Assembly (NCBI RefSeq): GCF_007049795.1
Contig: NZ_SCFY01000010.1
Span: 1 to 64,000, forward strand
Origin: Ectopseudomonas mendocina
GTDB lineage: Bacteria; Pseudomonadota; Gammaproteobacteria; Pseudomonadales; Pseudomonadaceae
DNA length: 64,000 nt
Direction of reading: 5' to 3'
Position numbers and translations under genes: made by a program. Shown piece by piece: positions 15,708 to 25,085 of this stretch (its first letter is position 1; every line of letters starts with the position of its first letter). The notes under the pieces are model-generated. The model ran no database searches. It was not told the origin of the DNA and was given only the letters and a program-made list of their open reading frames with translations.

Positions 15708-17280
15708 AGCCAGCGTCGCCATCCGTCCGCGCAGTGCCTGGGAAGCCATCGACCTCGGCGTGCTACTCGCCCGCCGTCACGCCGGCCTGCTGATGGCCAG
15801 CTGGGCACTGGTCACACTGCCTCTGTTCGCCCTGCTCTGCGCATTGCTCTGGCAGTATCCGGGTTGGGCCATCTTTCTGTTCTGGTGGCTCAAACCCGCC
15901 TATGAACGGTTGCCGCTGTACATCCTTTCGCAAGCCCTGTTCGGCAACACACCCTCGCTTAAACAGGCCCTGCGCACCCTACCAAAATTGCTGCGACCAC
16001 AATTGCTGGCCAGCCTGACCTGGCGCCGACTGAGCCCAACACGCAGCTTCGATCTACCCGTGTTGCAATTGGAGGGCCTGGCCGGGCAGGCGCGCAGCCA
16101 GCGCCTGGTAGTGCTCGGCCAGCGCGACAGCGCCGCCGCTACCTGGCTGACGCTGGTAGGCATGCACTTGGAAGTCGCCCTATGGATGGGCCTGGTCGCC
16201 CTGTTCTATCTGATGCTGCCACAACAGGTGGAGCTGAACTGGACCTGGGAAAGCATGATCGCCGCCAGCAGTGGCCAATGGCTGTGGCTGGAGCACCTGT
16301 CCAACCTGCTTTACGTGCTACTGCTGATCATCTGGGAGCCGGTCTACGTCGCCTGTGGTTTCACCCTCTACATCAACCGCCGCACCGCCCTGGAAGCCTG
16401 GGATATCGAGCTGACCTTCCGCCGCCTGCGCCAACGCCTGACCGGCAGCGCCTACGCCCTGTTGCTCGGTTGCGCCGTATTGCTGACGCAGCTGCCAGGC
16501 GACGCTTGGGCCGACACGCAACCAATCGTCAGCGAAGACGTTGAGCAGGCCGACCCGCAAGGCCCCGAGGCACCACGCCTGCTCCAGCAGCCGCTGAGCA
16601 GCCAGGCCGCGCGTGAAAGCATCGAAGCGCTGCTCGACGAACCGCCCTTCCAGCACCGCGAAACCGTCACGCGCTGGCGACTGGGCGAAGAAAAGCCCGC
16701 TGAGGAGCCCAAACCGGAAGACGTCGAAGCCTTCCTCAATATGCTCAAGAACCTGCTCAAGCTCGGCGAATGGTGGAAGAGTCTGGATGTCGTCACGCAG
16801 ATTTTCGAAGTGCTGCTGTGGGCGGCACTGGCTGCGCTGCTGGCCTTCGTTCTGTGGCGCTACCGCGAGTGGCTGCAGGCCTTTGGCGAACGTATCGGCC
16901 TGCCGACACGACGCCGGCAGGTCGCGCCGCAACAGCTGTTCGGTCTGGAACTGGCGCCGGAGACACTACCCGATGACGTCGCCAGCGAAGCCGAGCAGCT
17001 CTGGGCCGAACAGCCGCGCGCAGCACTCGGTTTGCTCTACCGCGCCTTGCTCAGCCGGCTTTTGCACGAGCACCGCCTGCCCCTGAAACAGTCGCACACC
17101 GAAGGCGAAGTTCTGCACCTGGTCGCCGGTCTTGGACAGCAGAATCTGGAAGACTACAGTCGCCAGCTCACCCTGCATTGGCAGGTCCTGGCCTATGGTC
17201 ATCGCCTGCCGGACGAGTCACTGCGCCAGGGCCTGTGCCAGGGCTGGCGTAGCCTCTTCGGTCAGGAGCGTGCAGCATGA
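15694..17280 (+). CDS. DUF4129-containing membrane protein
   Basis: A 528-residue protein. Hydrophobic helices lie at about residues 26-48, 50-65, 160-180, 200-225 and 245-270. A Pro/Glu-rich extracytoplasmic stretch (275-370) follows, then one more helix near 373-392. The C-terminal cytoplasmic domain (about 420-528) matches DUF4129, which is often found at the C-terminus of transglutaminase-like proteins. No transglutaminase Cys-His-Asp core is visible. It overlaps the SpoIIM gene by 14 bp and the next gene by 4 bp. GGAGG at 15685-15689 gives it its own ribosome binding site. Role unknown. Confidence 0.8.
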   Translation: MRLTEASVAIRPRSAWEAIDLGVLLARRHAGLLMASWALVTLPLFALLCALLWQYPGWAIFLFWWLKPAYERLPLYILSQALFGNTPSLKQALRTLPKLLRPQLLASLTWRRLSPTRSFDLPVLQLEGLAGQARSQRLVVLGQRDSAAATWLTLVGMHLEVALWMGLVALFYLMLPQQVELNWTWESMIAASSGQWLWLEHLSNLLYVLLLIIWEPVYVACGFTLYINRRTALEAWDIELTFRRLRQRLTGSAYALLLGCAVLLTQLPGDAWADTQPIVSEDVEQADPQGPEAPRLLQQPLSSQAARESIEALLDEPPFQHRETVTRWRLGEEKPAEEPKPEDVEAFLNMLKNLLKLGEWWKSLDVVTQIFEVLLWAALAALLAFVLWRYREWLQAFGERIGLPTRRRQVAPQQLFGLELAPETLPDDVASEAEQLWAEQPRAALGLLYRALLSRLLHEHRLPLKQSHTEGEVLHLVAGLGQQNLEDYSRQLTLHWQVLAYGHRLPDESLRQGLCQGWRSLFGQERAA

Positions 17281-18458
17281 GTCGGCGCGCCGGTTTCATC
17301 CTCGCCATGGCCCTGCTGCTGGGCCTGGGACTGCTCGCCAGTTATGTGCTGGGTAAGCTCGAACCTTATGAGGACGTGGTCGAACACGGCCCTTCTCCCG
17401 AGGTTGCCAGCAGCCCTTACCTGGCGGCCGAACACTTCCTGCGCAAACAGGGCATCGCCGCTCGCCGCGCCGAAGGCCTGGATGTGCTGGACGGCCTGCC
17501 CAGCGAAGGTCAGACCCTGATGCTGCTGGCCGACCGCGGCAACATGACGCCACGCCAGGTCGAACGCGTGCTGCAATGGACGGCCAATGGCGGTCACCTG
17601 CTGTTCATCGCCGAACGCCTGTGGGACGAAGAGGAAGGCAAGAGCGGCGACCTGCTACTCGACCTGCTTGGCATCCAGCAATACATGAGTGACGACCTGG
17701 ATGACGAAGAAGCCAGTGAGCCCGAGCCGGAAAACCAAGAGCACGAGGCCTACCCGCAACTCACCAAACTCTACCTGGAGAACGAACAGGCCCCGGCCTA
17801 CATCGCCTTCGACACCGACTTTCATCTGTACGACGCGCAGAACCGGGCACACGCATGGGCCAACAGCGACTCTGCCACGCACTTGCTGCAGCTTTACCAC
17901 GGCGATGGCCTGATCACCGTACTGAGCGATCCGTGGATCTGGCAAAACCGCAATATCAACGAATACGACCACGCCTGGCTGCTCTGGTACCTGAGCCAGG
18001 ACAGCGCCGTGACCCTGCTCTATCACGCCGACAGCGACGGCCTGGCCCGCCTGCTGCTGCGCCACTTCCCGCTGGCGCTGCTGGTGCTGGCGCTGTTGAT
18101 CATCGCTACCCTGTGGCACGTCGGTGTGCGCCATGGCCCACTGCAGGCGCCGGCCAGGCGCGCCCGTCGCCAGCTCGAAGAACACCTGCGCGGCAGTGCC
18201 GACTTCCTCCTCCGTCGCAGTGGTCAGCACAGCCTGCTCAAAGGCCTGCAGCAGGATATCAATCGCCGCGCGCGCCGCCGCCACCCCGGTTTCGAGAAAC
18301 TCGCCGTCGCCGAACAATGGCAAGTGCTCGGTCGCCTGACCCGCCTGCCCGCCAAGAACATCAGCCAGGCCATGCGCCCATTGCCTCCGCAGCGCCTATC
18401 CGCCAGTGACTTCACCCGCCAGGTTGCCCACCTGCAAACCCTCAGGAATGCCCTATGA
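17277..18458 (+). CDS. DUF4350-domain protein
   Basis: A 393-residue protein with a signal-anchor helix at residues 5-24. A periplasmic domain of the DUF4350 type follows (about 40-250), with the family layout of a GIAARRAEGLDVL segment, then TLMLLADRGNMTPRQVERVLQW and GGHLLFIAERLW. A second helix lies near 262-280, and the C-terminal tail (290-393) is basic and cytoplasmic. DUF4350 proteins are uncharacterised and often lie next to MoxR and DUF58 genes, as here. Both junctions are ATGA overlaps. Function inferred only as part of the MoxR-linked envelope module. Confidence 0.8.
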   Translation: MSRRAGFILAMALLLGLGLLASYVLGKLEPYEDVVEHGPSPEVASSPYLAAEHFLRKQGIAARRAEGLDVLDGLPSEGQTLMLLADRGNMTPRQVERVLQWTANGGHLLFIAERLWDEEEGKSGDLLLDLLGIQQYMSDDLDDEEASEPEPENQEHEAYPQLTKLYLENEQAPAYIAFDTDFHLYDAQNRAHAWANSDSATHLLQLYHGDGLITVLSDPWIWQNRNINEYDHAWLLWYLSQDSAVTLLYHADSDGLARLLLRHFPLALLVLALLIIATLWHVGVRHGPLQAPARRARRQLEEHLRGSADFLLRRSGQHSLLKGLQQDINRRARRRHPGFEKLAVAEQWQVLGRLTRLPAKNISQAMRPLPPQRLSASDFTRQVAHLQTLRNAL

Positions 18459-19489
18459 GCGAGATCCCCGAGAACGACAACCTGCCGGTGCAGGAAACCC
18501 CGACCGCCGCGCCGAGCAACCCACAAGCGCAGCAGCGCCAGCGCGCCAGCCAACTGGCCCAGGCGCTGCGCGCCGAATTGCGCAAGGCCGTGATCGGCCA
18601 GAGCGCGGTGATCGACGACGTGCTGACCGCGCTGATCGCCGGTGGCCATGTGCTGGTCGAAGGTGTGCCGGGGCTGGGCAAGACCCTGCTGGTACGCGCG
18701 CTGGCGCGCTGCTTTGGCGGCGAGTTCGCGCGCATCCAGTTCACCCCGGACCTGATGCCCAGCGATGTCACCGGCCATGCCGTGTACGACATGCAGAGCG
18801 AGCAGTTCAAGCTGCGCAAGGGCCCGGTGTTCACCAACCTGCTGCTGGCCGACGAAATCAACCGCGCACCGGCCAAGACCCAGGCCGCCTTGCTGGAAGT
18901 GATGCAGGAACGCCAGGTAACCCTGGAAGGTCGCGCCCTGCCCGTGCAACTGCCGTTCATGGTGCTGGCGACCATGAACCCGATCGAGCAGGAAGGTACC
19001 TACCCGCTGCCGGAAGCGGAGCTGGACCGCTTCATGCTCAAGCTGCGCATGGATTATCCGCAGCAGGATGAAGAGCTGAACATGGTGCGCCAGGTGACGC
19101 GCTCGGCCAAGGCCGACATGCTCGAAGTCAGCCCGCTGCGCACCCTGCTGCAAGCCAAGGACGTGCTGGCTCTGCAAAAGATCGCCAGCGATCTGGCCCT
19201 GGATGATCAGGTGCTCGATTACGCCGTGCGCCTGGCCCGCGCCACTCGCAGTTGGCCAGGCCTGGCCATGGGCGCCGGGCCGCGTGCGTCGATCGCCCTG
19301 GTACGCGGCGCCCGCGCGCGCGCGCTGCTGCGCGGCGGCGACTTCGTCCTGCCGGATGATATCAAGAGCTGCGCGCTGGCCGTGCTGCGCCATCGCGTAC
19401 GTCTGGCGCCGGAGCTGGATATCGAAGGCCTGTCGGTGGATCAGGTTCTGCAACAGTTGCTCGATCAGGTGCCGGCACCGCGCCTATGA
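18455..19489 (+). CDS. MoxR-family AAA+ ATPase
   Basis: A 344-residue AAA+ chaperone-like ATPase of the MoxR family. Walker A is GVPGLGKT (residues 70-77), Walker B is LLLADEIN with D133/E134, and sensor and arginine-finger regions follow around NPIEQEGTYPLPEAELDRF. The C-terminal lid domain spans about 260-340. MoxR ATPases are thought to remodel or mature partner proteins, often containing VWA or DUF58 domains, and here the DUF58 gene overlaps its end by 4 bp (ATGA). The N-terminal 25 residues are low complexity. Family assignment is firm; client is inferred. Confidence 0.93.
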   Translation: MSEIPENDNLPVQETPTAAPSNPQAQQRQRASQLAQALRAELRKAVIGQSAVIDDVLTALIAGGHVLVEGVPGLGKTLLVRALARCFGGEFARIQFTPDLMPSDVTGHAVYDMQSEQFKLRKGPVFTNLLLADEINRAPAKTQAALLEVMQERQVTLEGRALPVQLPFMVLATMNPIEQEGTYPLPEAELDRFMLKLRMDYPQQDEELNMVRQVTRSAKADMLEVSPLRTLLQAKDVLALQKIASDLALDDQVLDYAVRLARATRSWPGLAMGAGPRASIALVRGARARALLRGGDFVLPDDIKSCALAVLRHRVRLAPELDIEGLSVDQVLQQLLDQVPAPRL

Positions 19490-20817
19490 AACCTTCGCGC
19501 CTGCTCCTCGGGCTGCTCGGCGGCCTGTTCGCCGCCGCCGTATTACTCGGTGCCTTGCCCCTGCTCGGCATTCGCCTGGCAGACAGCCTGATGCCAGTGG
19601 CCTGGGGGCTGTTGCTGGCGTTGCTGCTGATCGCCGCTGTCGACGCCCTGTGGCTGCGTCGTCAGCCATCTCCGCGTCTGGAGCGCGTGTTGCCGGGTAA
19701 TCTGCCGCTCGGGCGCTGGAGCGAGGTTCAACTGATCGTTCATCATGACTTTGCCCAAACCCAGGAAATCGAGGTCTTCGACCATGTGCCGGAAGGCATG
19801 GCCTTCGACTTCCTGCCGCAACGCATCACCCTGCACCCGGGCCAGCAAACCCAGGCCAGCTATCGCCTGAAACCGCTTATCCGCGGGCATTTCCACTTCG
19901 TCCAGTGCGAACTGAAACTGCCCAGCCCACTGCGTCTATGGCAAGCCAAGCGTCTGCTGCCGCTGGCTGACGAGAGTCGCGTCTACCCGGACTTCGCCCG
20001 CCTCTACGGCGCGCAGCTCAAGGCCGTGGACGACTGGCTGAGTCAGTTGGGCGTACGCCAACGCCCGCGTCGCGGCCTGGGTCTGGAATTTCACCAACTG
20101 CGCGAATTTCGTGACGGCGACACTTTGCGCCAAATCGACTGGAAGGCCACCGCCCGCAAGCGCATGCCCATCGCCCGCGAGTACCAGGACGAACGCGACC
20201 AGCAGATCGTCTTCCTGCTCGACTGCGGCCGGCGCATGCGCAGCCAGGACGACGAGCTGTCGCACTTCGACCACGCCCTCAACGCCTGCCTGCTGCTCAG
20301 CTACGTCGCCTTGCGCCAGGGCGACGCCGTCGGTCTGGCGACCTTCGCCAGCAACCAGTCGCGCTACCTGGCACCGGTCAAGGGCCCTGCTCAACTGAAC
20401 GTGCTGCTCAACGCCGTGTATGACCTCGATCCCAGCCAGCAGCCGGCCGACTTCAGCGCCGCAGCCGATCTGCTGCTGGCGCGTCAGCGGCGTCGCTCGC
20501 TGGTGGTGCTGGTGACCAACCTGCGTGATGAGGACGATCAGGACCTGCTCGCCGCCTTGCGTCGCCTGTCGCGTCAGCATCGCGTGCTGATCACCAGCCT
20601 GCGTGAGGAGGCGCTGGACCGTCTGCGCCAGACGCCCGTAGAGCAATTCGATCAGGCCCTGGCCTACTGCGGCACGCTCGACTACCTCAACGCCCGCGCC
20701 GACCTGCACGAGCGCCTGGCCGCCCACGGCGTACCGGTGCTCGACGCCCGCCCAGGCGAACTGGGCCCGGAGCTGGTCAGCAGTTATCTGGCCTGGAAGA
20801 AGGCCGGCGCACTTTAA
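19486..20817 (+). CDS. DUF58 domain protein
   Basis: A 443-residue protein with two helices at about residues 8-26 and 32-52, a beta-rich segment, and then a DUF58/VWA-like region. The family hallmark GLGLEFHQLREFRDGDTLRQIDWKATAR is near residue 192, and a MIDAS-like DCGRRMRSQ segment with acidic residues follows near 245. DUF58 proteins are the usual partners of MoxR ATPases. This is the last gene of the six-gene overlapping operon that began with the RDD gene; the next gene, sodB, has its own promoter space. Function not established. Confidence 0.88.
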   Translation: MKPSRLLLGLLGGLFAAAVLLGALPLLGIRLADSLMPVAWGLLLALLLIAAVDALWLRRQPSPRLERVLPGNLPLGRWSEVQLIVHHDFAQTQEIEVFDHVPEGMAFDFLPQRITLHPGQQTQASYRLKPLIRGHFHFVQCELKLPSPLRLWQAKRLLPLADESRVYPDFARLYGAQLKAVDDWLSQLGVRQRPRRGLGLEFHQLREFRDGDTLRQIDWKATARKRMPIAREYQDERDQQIVFLLDCGRRMRSQDDELSHFDHALNACLLLSYVALRQGDAVGLATFASNQSRYLAPVKGPAQLNVLLNAVYDLDPSQQPADFSAAADLLLARQRRRSLVVLVTNLRDEDDQDLLAALRRLSRQHRVLITSLREEALDRLRQTPVEQFDQALAYCGTLDYLNARADLHERLAAHGVPVLDARPGELGPELVSSYLAWKKAGAL

Positions 20818-21060
20818 GGTCCGTTGGTGTTTCGGCAAGACCGCGCCGAAAGAAGCAACTGCTGGCGCCTCTGCTTGTCGAACCCAATGCTGCAGAGGCC
20901 CTGGCACCGGCTTTCCCACACAGATGTTGCGTGGTTATGGCCGTGGCCGGGTGCTATGATTCCGAGTCTGCGGCGCAAAGAGTACAAACTCGACGCCGCC
21001 CATAGGCCGCCCGTGATCGGCCTTGCGCATACCGCACACGACCTGAGTAGGAGATAGACC

Positions 21061-21642
21061 ATGGCTTTTGAATTGCCGCCGCTGCCTTACGAAAAGAATG
21101 CCCTCGAGCCGCACATTTCTGCCGAGACCCTCGAGTTCCACCACGACAAGCACCACAACACCTACGTCGTGAACCTGAACAACCTGGTGCCGGGCACCGA
21201 GTTCGAAGGCAAGAGCCTGGAAGAGATCGTCAAGACTTCCTCGGGCGGCATCTTCAACAACGCCGCTCAGGTGTGGAACCACACCTTCTACTGGAACTGC
21301 CTGTCGCCGAACGGCGGTGGCCAGCCGACCGGCGCCCTGGCTGACGCCATCAACGCTGCCTTCGGTTCCTTCGACAAGTTCAAGGAAGAGTTCAGCAAGG
21401 TTTCCATAGGCACCTTCGGTTCCGGCTGGGGCTGGCTGGTGAAGAAAGCTGACGGTTCCCTGGCCCTGGCCAGCACCATCGGCGCTGGCTGCCCGCTGAC
21501 CAGCGGCGACACCCCGCTGCTGACCTGCGACGTCTGGGAACACGCCTACTACATCGACTACCGCAACCTGCGTCCGAAGTACGTCGAGGCGTTCTGGAAC
21601 CTGGTGAACTGGGACTTCGTCGCCCAGAACTACGCGGCCTGA
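21061..21642 (+). CDS. sodB: Iron superoxide dismutase
   Basis: A 193-residue cytoplasmic enzyme converting superoxide to H2O2 and O2. The metal ligands are His27, His74, Asp157 and His161. Gln70 in [14 protein letters not shown] and the AAQxWNHxFYW pattern point to Fe- rather than Mn-SOD. Length and N-terminus ([20 protein letters not shown]) match Pseudomonas SodB closely. AGGAGATAGACC lies directly upstream. The 243-bp region before it has no obvious gene and carries its promoter; a strong terminator follows. The same sodB-bifA order is known from P. aeruginosa. Confidence 0.96.
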   Translation: MAFELPPLPYEKNALEPHISAETLEFHHDKHHNTYVVNLNNLVPGTEFEGKSLEEIVKTSSGGIFNNAAQVWNHTFYWNCLSPNGGGQPTGALADAINAAFGSFDKFKEEFSKVSIGTFGSGWGWLVKKADGSLALASTIGAGCPLTSGDTPLLTCDVWEHAYYIDYRNLRPKYVEAFWNLVNWDFVAQNYAA

Positions 21643-21645
21643 ATC

Positions 21646-21969
21646 TCAGCCCCGTAATACGAAAACCCGGCCCTTGTGGCCGGGTTTTTTCGTTTTTGGC
21701 TTGCGCATCCGGCGTGCAGGACGAAACACCGCAGGCGCTCGCAATACCTTATAACCGATGGCAAACCCACGATCTTCGCCGTGTATTTGCCAGCTCATCG
21801 GATCGATGACGAGCAGCGCCATACAGAAGCGCAGCAGTGACAGGCAGACAATCCGACCAAAGGCGCTCAAGTCCGCGGTAATTTCTACGACACAGAGCGG
21901 TCGGCCGACGTCGTAACACCAATTCGCGACCCGGCGTGCCGCTTGTGGATAAATAGTGCCGACAGACAT
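21646..21969 (-). CDS. Doubtful short ORF between sodB and bifA
   Basis: On the minus strand a 107-codon frame starts with ATG at 21969, six bases after AAAGGG, and is divergent from bifA. It has no recognised domain. Its last codons run through the sodB terminator, and its third-position GC is clearly lower than in neighbouring genes. Both facts argue against coding. Otherwise the 400 bp between sodB and bifA hold no gene I can support. Listed so that the space is not ignored. Confidence 0.2.
   Translation of the reverse strand: MSVGTIYPQAARRVANWCYDVGRPLCVVEITADLSAFGRIVCLSLLRFCMALLVIDPMSWQIHGEDRGFAIGYKVLRAPAVFRPARRMRKPKTKKPGHKGRVFVLRG
21662..21690 (+). terminator. Rho-independent terminator of sodB
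   Basis: 11-bp perfect stem AAAACCCGGCC / GGCCGGGTTTT with loop CTTGT and a T-run, about 20 bp after the sodB stop. Confidence 0.9.
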
Positions 21970-22050
21970 GATGGCCCTTTGACGGCCAGGCCTAGATTGC
22001 CAATACTCTCGTCTGACTGACGCTGTAAGCATCGACACAAGGAATTGCCT

Positions 22051-24105
22051 TTGAAGCTGGAATTGAAGAACAGCTTGTCACTCAAGTTGCTCCGCGTGGT
22101 GCTGTTATCAGCACTCGTAGTCGGGGTGGTATTGAGTTGCGCGCAGATTGTCTTCGACGCCTACAAGACCCGTCAGGCCGTGGCCAATGACGCCCATCGC
22201 ATTCTCGGCATGTTCCGCGACCCTTCGACTCAGGCGGTGTACAGCCTGGATCGGGAAATGGGCATGCAGGTGATCGAGGGGCTGTTCCAGCACGAGTCGG
22301 TGCGTCATGCGTCCATTGGTCACCCCAACGAGCCTATGCTCGCAGAACGTTCGCGTGATCTGGCGCAAATACCCACGCGCTGGCTGACCGACCCGATCCT
22401 CGGTCAGGAGCACCTATTCTCGACCAAGCTGGTCGGCCGTGGTCCTTACAGCGAATACTACGGCGACCTCAACATCACCCTCGATACGGCGCCCTATGGC
22501 GAGAGCTTCGTCACCAACTCGGTGATCATCTTCATCTCAGGTGTGCTGCGCGCCATAGCCATGGGCCTGGTGCTCTATCTGGTTTATCACTGGCTGCTGA
22601 CCAAACCGCTGTCGAAGATCATCGAGCACCTCACCAACATCAATCCCGACCGCCCCAGCGAACACAAGCTGCCCATGCTCAAGGGCAACGAGAAGAACGA
22701 GCTGGGTCTTTGGATCAACACCGCCAATCAGTTGCTGGCCTCCATCGAACGCAACACCCACCTGCGCCGTGAAGCCGAGAACAGCCTGCTGCGCATGGCT
22801 CAGTACGACTTCCTCACCGGTCTGCCCAATCGTCAGCAACTTCAACAGCAACTCGACCAGATTCTCGAAGACGCCGGCCGCCTGCAGCGCCGCGTAGCCG
22901 TACTCTGCGTCGGCCTGGATGATTTCAAGGGCATCAACGAACAATTCAGTTACCAGAGCGGCGACCAGTTGCTGCTCGCATTGTCCGACCGCCTGCGCAG
23001 CCATAGCGGCCGCCTCGGTGCCCTGGCCCGCCTGGGCGGCGACCAGTTCGCTCTGGTGCAGGCCGATATCGAGCAGCCTTACGAAGCCGCTGAGCTGGCG
23101 CAGAGCGTGCTCGACGACCTGGAACTGCCCTTCCTGCTCGACCAGCATGAAGTGCGCCTGCGCGCCACCATCGGCATCACCCTGTTCCCGGAAGACGGCG
23201 ACAGCACCGAGAAGCTGCTGCAAAAAGCCGAACAGACCATGACCCTGGCCAAGAGTCGATCGCGCAACCGCTACCAGTTCTACATCGCCAGCGTCGACAG
23301 CGAGATGCGTCGTCGTCGTGAGCTGGAAAAGGATCTGCGCGATGCTCTGGCGCAGAACCAATTGCACCTAGTCTACCAGCCCCAGATAGACTACCGCGAC
23401 CACCGCGTGGTTGGCGTCGAGGCGCTGCTGCGCTGGCAGCACCCGCAGCATGGCTTCGTCGCACCGGACCTGTTCATCCCGCTGGCCGAACAGAACGGCA
23501 CCATCATTCCCATTGGCGAATGGATTCTCGACCAGACCTGCCGCCAACTGCGTGAATGGCATGACCAGGGCTTCAGCGATCTACGCATGGCCATCAACCT
23601 GTCCACCGTGCAGTTGCACCACGCCGAGCTGCCGCGCGTGGTCAACAATCTGATGCAGGTCTATCGCCTGCCGCCCAAAAGCCTGGAGCTGGAAGTCACC
23701 GAGACCGGCCTGATGGAAGACATCAGCACCGCCGCCCAGCACCTGCTCAGCCTGCGCCGCTCCGGCGCGCTGATCGCCATCGACGACTTCGGTACCGGCT
23801 ACTCCTCGCTGAGCTATCTGAAGAGCCTGCCGCTGGACAAGATCAAGATCGACAAGAGTTTCGTGCAGGATCTGCTCGAAGACGAAGACGACGCCACCAT
23901 CGTTCGCGCCATCATCCAGCTGGGCAAGAGCCTGGGCATGCAGGTCATCGCCGAAGGCGTGGAAACCGCCGAGCAGGAGGCTTACATCATCGCCCAAGGC
24001 TGCCATGAGGGTCAGGGCTATCTGTACAGCAAGCCGCTGCCAGCGCGCGATTTGACGCTGTTCCTCAAGCAGTCACGACGCCTGAGCTCAGCCGCGACGC
24101 TGTAA
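22051..24105 (+). CDS. bifA: Cyclic-di-GMP phosphodiesterase BifA (degenerate GGDEF + EAL)
   Basis: A 684-residue inner-membrane protein. It has TM1 near residues 14-32, a periplasmic sensor region, TM2 near 157-180 and a HAMP-like linker. A GGDEF domain carries the altered motif GGDQF (329-333), so it is expected to lack cyclase activity, and a C-terminal EAL domain carries E457-A458-L459. EAL enzymes hydrolyse c-di-GMP; BifA controls biofilm and swarming in Pseudomonas. I chose the TTG at 22051 because AAGGAA lies six bases upstream; a TTG at 22045 is too close to it. It is directly downstream of sodB, as in P. aeruginosa. Confidence 0.93.
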   Translation: MKLELKNSLSLKLLRVVLLSALVVGVVLSCAQIVFDAYKTRQAVANDAHRILGMFRDPSTQAVYSLDREMGMQVIEGLFQHESVRHASIGHPNEPMLAERSRDLAQIPTRWLTDPILGQEHLFSTKLVGRGPYSEYYGDLNITLDTAPYGESFVTNSVIIFISGVLRAIAMGLVLYLVYHWLLTKPLSKIIEHLTNINPDRPSEHKLPMLKGNEKNELGLWINTANQLLASIERNTHLRREAENSLLRMAQYDFLTGLPNRQQLQQQLDQILEDAGRLQRRVAVLCVGLDDFKGINEQFSYQSGDQLLLALSDRLRSHSGRLGALARLGGDQFALVQADIEQPYEAAELAQSVLDDLELPFLLDQHEVRLRATIGITLFPEDGDSTEKLLQKAEQTMTLAKSRSRNRYQFYIASVDSEMRRRRELEKDLRDALAQNQLHLVYQPQIDYRDHRVVGVEALLRWQHPQHGFVAPDLFIPLAEQNGTIIPIGEWILDQTCRQLREWHDQGFSDLRMAINLSTVQLHHAELPRVVNNLMQVYRLPPKSLELEVTETGLMEDISTAAQHLLSLRRSGALIAIDDFGTGYSSLSYLKSLPLDKIKIDKSFVQDLLEDEDDATIVRAIIQLGKSLGMQVIAEGVETAEQEAYIIAQGCHEGQGYLYSKPLPARDLTLFLKQSRRLSSAATL

Positions 24106-24116
24106 ACGTCAACCAC

Positions 24117-24148
24117 AAAAAACGCCGCGATTCATCGCGGCGTTTTTT
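24117..24148. terminator. Bidirectional rho-independent terminator after bifA
   Basis: 14-bp perfect stem AAAAAACGCCGCGA / TCGCGGCGTTTTTT with loop TTCA. The A and T runs at both ends let it serve bifA on the plus strand and the convergent GIDE-like gene on the minus strand. Confidence 0.92.
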
Positions 24149-24169
24149 GTTCGAGCCCGCAAACCCGGC

Positions 24170-25075
24170 TTACCAGTTCTGCACACCGAGTAACCAGGCT
24201 GTAGCCAACGCACCTGCCAGGCACAGCACGGCGCCACCGGCGGCTTGCCAATAGAATCTGCGAGCCAGTTCGTCCTCACCGCTATTGGAGAGGATGAACG
24301 GCTGCCGTTCGCCAGGCTTGGCCATGTGATGCCGCGCCGGCTCGGATGCCTTTTGCCGATGGCGATCCTCTGCCTCCAGCTGCGCCGCCAGTCGCACGCG
24401 ATTCCATTCCTGCTCGTCGAGCTCGCCGTTGCCGTCGCTGTCGAAACGCCGCAGCAGGCCGACGTAATCGCCCTTCCATTCACGGATCACTTCGCCCTGA
24501 GCGGCCTGCCTGTCGAACCCCTGCTGCGCAGCGCCACGGGTGCGAAAGTCGCCGATGGCATACAGCGGCTGGCCAACGTGAAAGCGCTCCTCGCAGTAGC
24601 GATAACGCTGACCGCTGGTGAGAAAACCGAACAATCCGCTCTTGGCCGGGCCCAGCGGGTGCCGCAAGTTGCCCTCCCATACTTCACGCACCGCCGCATG
24701 AACCTCGGCACCACGTGGGTCGATCAGGCATTCGCCGGTGCCATCGACCAGGCGTAACCAGGCATCGCTGGCCCCACTCTCGATCACCCGCCAGCTGCGC
24801 TTCTTGCCGCTGGAACGATATTCCTCGATACGAAAGCGCCACCATAGGCAGGGTTTACCGGTCAGGGGTCCACTCAACTGCATGTCCGGCAGCGTCTCAA
24901 GCACCCCATAGAGCTCAACGTAACCCTGCGCCGCCGAGCGAATCTTCGAGGTCGGCGTGTCGAGCAGATGGCGCGCCTGCGACCAACCCCGCAGGCACCA
25001 CCAGGCGCCGCCCAGGCAGGCGCCGAGAGTGAACGTGAGCGTGAAAAAGAAGCCGAAGGGGTCCGCCTGCATCAT
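24170..25075 (-). CDS. GIDE-like (E3-ubiquitin-ligase-like) membrane protein with an EF-hand insertion
   Basis: A 301-residue protein with an N-terminal helix (about 8-28) and a C-terminal helix (about 276-296). The region between (about 45-190) resembles the GIDE/MUL1 membrane-anchored domain seen in proteins called E3 ubiquitin ligase in bacteria: VELYGVLETLPDM, PCLWWRFRIEEY, FHVGQPLYAIGDF. No RING finger is present, so ligase activity is not expected. Near residue 212 a canonical EF-hand loop DSDGNGELDEQE follows. The gene lies 10 bp downstream of lemA on the same strand, a common pairing. Function unknown. Confidence 0.75.
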   Translation of the reverse strand: MMQADPFGFFFTLTFTLGACLGGAWWCLRGWSQARHLLDTPTSKIRSAAQGYVELYGVLETLPDMQLSGPLTGKPCLWWRFRIEEYRSSGKKRSWRVIESGASDAWLRLVDGTGECLIDPRGAEVHAAVREVWEGNLRHPLGPAKSGLFGFLTSGQRYRYCEERFHVGQPLYAIGDFRTRGAAQQGFDRQAAQGEVIREWKGDYVGLLRRFDSDGNGELDEQEWNRVRLAAQLEAEDRHRQKASEPARHHMAKPGERQPFILSNSGEDELARRFYWQAAGGAVLCLAGALATAWLLGVQNW

Positions 25076-25085
25076 CGGCTGACGC

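Noticed and set aside
18224..19453. 409-codon minus-strand frame opposite the MoxR and DUF4350 genes
   Set aside because: Antisense to conserved genes with clear ATPase motifs.
13144..20817. The RDD/SpoIIM/MoxR block as a defence island
   Set aside because: No nuclease, toxin or restriction gene is present, and its codon use and neighbourhood look like core genome.
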